Source: Pyrus communis (taxonomy: Eukaryota; Streptophyta; Magnoliopsida; Rosales; Rosaceae). From it: a stretch of DNA of 64,000 bases. Below are positions 59,401 through 64,000 of this stretch, one piece after another. Under the pieces are notes generated by a model. That model searched no databases. It was given only the letters and a program-made list of their open reading frames with translations, and was not told where the DNA came from. The translations under genes and the position numbers were made by a program. Within the stretch, counting starts at the first letter, position 1. Each line of letters opens with the position of its first letter. The stretch lies in assembly GCF_963583255.1 (NCBI RefSeq), contig NC_084817.1, positions 1,741,001-1,805,000 of the forward strand, written 5' to 3'.

Positions 59401-59958
59401 CCAGAACCAACCCTCTGACCATATATGTCCAATCGAAGGACCAATTCAGCAACTGCACCAGGTAATTATTGTTAATCAACATTTTATGAATCGCACATAT
59501 TTTAAAATGGTAGCAATGATGTTTACTAAGTGTTGAAATTATAAGGCACTAAAGAAAGAAAACACTACTGGGTTAATTGCAACATGAAACCAAAATAAGA
59601 TATGACATGTTCGCAACATAATGTCTTCCTGAAATGGAAAGAACAAAGGATAGAACAGACGAACCTCACGAGGGTATCCTAGATCATACACCAACTTTCG
59701 GATAGTTCCATCGTATGCAAGAGACTCAAAGGTTTCCGGCTTGTACTGTGCCAATGTGTAATCCATATCAAATCCTACTGCGACAATATTCTTCATATTC
59801 AACGATCTGTTGCAGAAAATCTGCTTTCTTAAGTCTATTTTACATCCTCCTTGGGGAGAAGACCACACACATGGTTTTTGAGCACCATCCGTCGAGCCCA
59901 TATTTGCAAAATGTGATGGCTTGTCACCTCCTACAGCAGTCTCGTGGCCCTTTTCCAT
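56472..59958 (-). CDS. HAD-superfamily cytosolic-type 5'-nucleotidase
   Basis: Sixteen coding exons on the minus strand: 59665-59958, 59375-59452, 59034-59254, 58861-58953, 58680-58763, 58454-58570, 58093-58198, 57926-57994, 57725-57778, 57576-57633, 57356-57432, 57194-57264, 57040-57100, 56874-56933, 56698-56760, 56472-56594. The total is 1629 nt, 542 residues. A 5' leader exon with a strong GTAAGT donor (lower edge 60305) splices to 59987; it has no in-frame ATG, so I start at the ATG at 59958 (MEKGHETAV). HAD motif I FDMDYTL gives nucleophile and acid/base Asp (64 and 66); motif II is TFLVTN, the Lys motif SAKPSFF, and motif IV YVGDHIYGDI. The end HEFDILPL is typical. The family dephosphorylates purine nucleoside monophosphates (IMP/GMP); plant substrate and location are inferred. 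Confidence 0.93.
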
Positions 59959-59964
59959 CGAATG

Positions 59965-61342
59965 GCTGGCATGCAATTGATAACCTCCTGTTAGATTACA
60001 GCAGTGGAGCAAAAATTAAAGCTTCTAATGGTGATTGAAAACGATGACATTTGCATTCAACTAAAGCATGATGCTCTATATATACATTAACAGCTTCAGA
60101 TTATGATTGTATACAGTACTTTTCAATAAAACAGCTCGAAAGTCCTTATTTTTTCATCATTCTTGACCTGACCCATTTCGCTTCGGAAATCATTTTCTTA
60201 CAGAAACCCCATTTTCTGTCGGAAAATGAAGATGAAGAAGGAACAAACCAGAAGAAGAAAACCCCATTTCTATGAACAGAGAACCCGGGATTCGGGAAAC
60301 TTACCCCAAGTGCCAGACAAAAGTGAGCGCACAGTGCACCAGGTTAAGTTCCGACTCCACGAATCCTCCCAGCGACGCTCCAAGAGAGACCTAAAATTTC
60401 CAGTTTTCTCAAAATTAAAAGAAAAGCTCTGTGCTTTTTGCTCTCTCGTTCGTTTCTCGCTGTTCAAACCCCCCAATACTTACAGCCCTCTCCTCCTACG
60501 AAGTACGAACTTCTAAAAAGCTTCACGCCAGATAACAAGGTAAAATCCCAAACCAACAAAAACCCACCAGCGACACGTAAATGCAGACACAGCCCTCGCA
60601 AAACTCACGCTTCAAAAGCTCAAAAAATGGCTAAAGATTTGAAATTTTTGAAAGAAAAAACGAGGACGAAAACTGGAACGGACCTATCGTGTGAATGCCT
60701 TTTCGTTTATCGGGAGAGCGAGAGCGGAAGCGGGGAGAGAGAGAGGAAGGGGAGGCAGCGGAAAGGTCGGGAGAAAACAGAGAGAGGCAGAAGAAAACGG
60801 GTTTCTTGGGAACACGCATGGCGGTTTTAAATAGGCATTTGGGAAGAGGAGGGAATGGGAGGGATGATAAGAGGGAATCGGATTCGAGGGGAATAATCTG
60901 GGAGATTCCGATGCCAATGGGATTAGGAAAAGGAATCGGAGCAAGGAACATCTAATTTGGGTGAGAGTTGGGTGTGTTATTCCTCCGCATTGGGAAAGGG
61001 AGAGGGAATTAAATTCCTTGGTGGGGACGAAGGTGGTGAGAGGAGGAGGGAGGGTGGGTTGTTGTTTCCGTTTCCGGAAACGGGAAACTTTGGTGGTGGA
61101 GGTGGTGGTGGTGGGAGAGTGGTGGGAAATTGTTCATGGGAGATTGAGATGCCGTGCCACGTTGAGTGTGTAGAGGCTGAGATAATATTTACTTTTCCAT
61201 TTTTAACTTTCATTGGGTTTTTAATCTTTTTTAATTCTGTTAAAATACGGCATAGCCGCACATGTTCTTCATGGTGAAAGATTTTTGTTTTACTTTTTGT
61301 TAACAAATTATGACGACAATGATGATGGTGATGATGATAAAA
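59965..61342. other. 5' leader, first intron and promoter region of the 5'-nucleotidase
   Basis: 59965-59987 is the start of the second transcribed exon (leader part). The leader exon lies at about 60305-60480 or beyond. Farther upstream (60700-61130) is a purine-rich stretch with GA-rich and GGTGGTG repeats. Many overlapping frames here are products of that composition, not genes. Confidence 0.5.
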
Positions 61343-61783
61343 ATAAATTGTAGTGATGGTCTCTTAACTAAAAATTCATTATTATTAGTCCATCAACTCA
61401 TTTATAGTTATTTTCGTCAATTCTGTTAGAACTTCCGTCAAAATGAGTCACATGTGATGCACGTGAGGCTAAATCAAAGGGCAAATATGAAAAATCAAAT
61501 AAAAAATATTGTATTAATGGTCCTTTAGCTTTAATTCAGCTGGAGGAATTGTTCCTCAACCTTAACTCAATTAGAGCAATGATCCCTCAACTTTAACCCA
61601 ATTGTAGCAATAGTCATTCCAACATAACTTATTTTGACAGAATTTTGATGGACTTTACGAAAATGACCATAGTTACATGTTTTGATGAGTTGAGAGACCA
61701 ATGACAATGAATTTTTAGTTGAAAGATCATTGCTCTAATTTGATTAAAGTTGAAGGACCATTGCTGCAATTTACTTTAATATA
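61343..61783. repeat. MITE-like element, family C
   Basis: Same family as 51029-51522: AAATTGTAGTGATGGTCTC at the left, the inverse ACCATTGCTGCAATTTACTTT at the right, with internal AACTTTAACCCAATTGTAGC and ATTTTGATGGACTTTACG blocks. Confidence 0.7.
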
Positions 61784-61934
61784 AAACTAAACTAATAACA
61801 ACTTTTTTTTTTCTCCTCAAAATATTAATATAGAATATTTTAACTTAAAAACATATTTTAAAGTGTGAAATTAAGCTATTATTTTGAGGTATATGCAGTA
61901 GTGTAAAAAGATTAGGGTGTGAGAAGTACATTTT

Positions 61935-62243
61935 GTTTATAATTGGTTAGATGTGATTTTAAAATGACTGAAAGTATTTTTAGAAATAATATTTTTGAGT
62001 CTCAATGTACTTTGAGTGCTTCTTCGAATAAGCACATAACTGGTGCTTCTTGCATTAAGCACTTTAAGTGCTTTGGAAACCCAAAAATATATTTTTCAAA
62101 AGTGCTTTGAAAGAAGCACATAACTGTTGCTTTTAGTACTTTTCCAGGATTTGCTTGCGTTTCTATGAATAATTGGTTTGAAAAATATTTTCACAAAAAA
62201 AACGGTTAGTCATTTTAAAAACACTTTCTAAACAAGCCTTATA
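61935..62243. repeat. MITE-like element, family E
   Basis: Inverted ends (TTAGATGTGATTTTAAAATG and the inverse of CATTTTAAAAACACTTTCTA) around repeated AAGCACATAACTG(G/T)TGCTT blocks. A longer copy than that at 42895. Non-coding. Confidence 0.75.
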
Positions 62244-62428
62244 AACACTATTAAGCTTTTATGTTAAATGTTGTCAAAATAGCTTTTAAATATGAATGTG
62301 TTTTTAATTATTCTTAAACGACGTCCAATCGAGCCTTTTGGTGAGGAACTTTCATGTGTCACGGGATTGATGCTAGAATAGTAAAGAATGAGTCACAATA
62401 TACTAGATAAAAGAGCTTCGATAAGAGG

Positions 62429-62627
62429 GGAAGAGGATCCTCTTCTTAGCTCAGGACGAGGAACCTCCTGACCAACTTATCTGAGCCGTTCAAATTTAAT
62501 CTAATGGCTCCAAATAGGGAGATTCTCTAAAAATTATAATAATTGCAACCGTTGGATTAAGTTTGAACGGCTCAGATAGGCTGGTTAGGAGGATCTTCAT
62601 TCTGAGCTCAGGAGATGATCCTCTTCC
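62429..62627. mobile_element. 199-bp Mutator-type MITE with perfect 9-bp target duplication
   Basis: Termini GGAAGAGGATCCTCTTCTTA and the inverse of GAGATGATCCTCTTCC. A direct repeat GATAAGAGG flanks it exactly (62420-62428 and 62628-62636). The arms continue inward as inverted repeats (CCTCCTGACCAACTTATCTG versus CAGATAGGCTGGTTAGGAGG; GAGCCGTTCAAATTTAATC versus GATTAAGTTTGAACGGCTC). The nine-base duplication is characteristic of Mutator-like transposases. Confidence 0.85.
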
Positions 62628-62636
62628 GATAAGAGG

Positions 62637-63780
62637 GATTTGATTTGCAAAAGACTCCTTACAAGCAATGTTCTAAAAAAATTGTATAGGCACCCACTTA
62701 AGGGCTAGGCGACGGCCACCTACCGCAATTAAGCTAGATTTGACAGAAAAATCGACAAATGGGTTTCTAATTTTAATGTTTAGGTTTTTAGGCAGAGCTA
62801 AAATAGGTAAAGGGCTGAAATTTTAAATTTTAGGTTTTTGGGAAAGGCTAGAATGGCACAAACCAAATGATACCCAATCAAATATTTGTAAATTGTAACC
62901 AAATGTTCTACATTCCAAAACATAAATTACACATTACCTTTTTTTGCCAAAGATGACATACTTGTTTCCCATAATCTTTTTGTTGCAATGATCCAGCATA
63001 GTCGAGTTCATCTTTTATCATAGCTTGTAAATAAAAGGCTAGATAAGATGACAGAGATTACAGATGGTTTGAGGATTGAAGGTCGGAGAAGGCGAGAGAA
63101 TGGCTGGAATACGAGAAATTAAGACAATAACAACCAAAGATGTTTATAAAACAAGTGTTATAACATATGGAATAATATTTGCATTCTTCTTTGGGGGATA
63201 ATCGAAACTTTATCTTCACTTTAGAAATTTCATAATCGAAAATGTTCAATCTTATGAAAACCATCATCACAAAAATCATTTAAATAAGATATCGTTTAGA
63301 TATCCAAAAATATTAAATAAATCAATTGTTTAACATGAATATGTTACTTAATATCTACACTGTTGATAAATGTTATATAAGATGAGATGTTATTTGCATT
63401 TCAAAAGTCATTATGCATTCGTCAAAGTGCTATTTTTCTCTATTATGATGTGGTGGTTGATGTTTAAATTCTTTATTTAAATCATTAAAAATGAAATTCA
63501 ATCATCAACTGTCACATCATTTGATTTAATATGATTTAAAAAGATAATCTACCTATCATTACTCTTGATTTAAGAATACATAATCTTTTTTTCTAGAACA
63601 ATACATAATCTTGTAAGTGTAACTGTTGATCATTAAGGTCTATATTTAAATATTAATGGCCGATAATTGTTGAATAAAGTGAAGAATTGCTTTTTTTGTT
63701 TTTTTTTTGTTATCACTTGAAAAGAAAGGATAGATAAGAAATTACATACAAAAATAAAAGTTACTCGACGGTAAAAAAAG
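62637..63780. other. Intergenic A+T-rich DNA
   Basis: No gene recognised. Frames on the minus strand near 63058-63279 have no features of a known protein. Confidence 0.3.
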
Positions 63781-64000
63781 TCCGATGTCAGTAAATGCTA
63801 TTGCTACCGGGGAGGTGTTCCCAGAAATTTTTGCATGAAAGCTGCGTGGCTTCGAGAGAGAGATCTCGGCATGAGTTCCGGGTGACTGGCTGGCTGGGTC
63901 CGATGACATTAGAAACGCACTCCGAATGCATCCTAACTGAAAGTGTCCCCGGGCGTTGGCGCCACCTGACCGAGGAAGAGGAGTACGGATCTTCGCTGGA
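63781..64000. other. G+C-rich block at the right edge, possible LTR-element fragment
   Basis: Composition changes abruptly at about 63780 to roughly even G+C. Two minus-strand frames stay open to the window edge. The minus strand contains TGGCGCCAACGCCCGGGGAC (63944-63963), similar to the tRNA-Asp primer-binding site (TGGCGCCGTTGCCGGGGA) of Ty3/gypsy elements. Either a truncated retrotransposon or the end of a gene lying to the right is possible. Confidence 0.3.

Noticed and set aside
60270..60476. N-terminal extension of the 5'-nucleotidase in the leader exon
   Set aside because: The exon splices in phase but contains no in-frame ATG; the first ATG is at 59958, and the resulting 542 residues fit the family length.

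Overview
The window is nuclear DNA of a dicot plant. The genes have many short GT-AG introns, the intergenic DNA is A+T-rich, and the protein families are plant ones (ZF-HD homeodomain, RADIALIS-like SANT, FAE1-type ketoacyl-CoA synthase, LRR receptor-like kinase, ERD6-like sugar carrier). The dense mix of small inverted-repeat elements and tRNA-derived SINEs is what I associate with the apple/pear group of Rosaceae. That placement is inference, not proven from the window.

Layout: a tRNA-Ala(AGC) gene (1181-1252, -); a two-exon gene for a small secreted Ala-rich protein with an acidic tail (2110-2501, +); an intronless zinc-finger homeodomain regulator (4820-5866, -); about 9.5 kb of repeats and unresolved DNA; an intronless HhH-GPD alkyl-base DNA glycosylase (15473-16603, -); more repeats; an 18-exon ERD6-like vacuolar sugar transporter (21495-25201, +); an intronless 3-ketoacyl-CoA synthase of KCS4 type (28068-29618, -); a ten-exon Maf/HAM1-like nucleotide pyrophosphatase (31861-35139, -); a tandem segmental duplication carrying a hAT-type insertion in one copy only (35228-39010); a two-exon RADIALIS-like SANT gene (39138-40425, -); about 11.6 kb of almost pure repeat DNA; a four-exon LRR receptor-like pseudokinase (52119-55453, +); a HAD-family 5'-nucleotidase with 16 coding exons (56472-59958, -); and a repeat-rich right end.

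The genes do not form an operon or an obvious pathway cluster. They are ordinary, independently transcribed plant genes. All splice models were built by eye from GT/AG sites, reading-frame phase and known family sequence; each summed to an intact frame.

Most of the remaining DNA can be assigned to at least a dozen recurring short inverted-repeat (MITE-like) families, SINE-like copies, two large foldback elements and several tandem-duplicated blocks. The most informative structures are a 1.33 kb hAT element whose empty site survives in the neighbouring duplicate, a tandem exon duplication in the Maf gene, loss of the kinase DFG motif in the LRR receptor, an upstream ORF just before that receptor's start, and two kilobase-scale palindromes that could give hairpin RNA. 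I found no convincing new multi-gene system.
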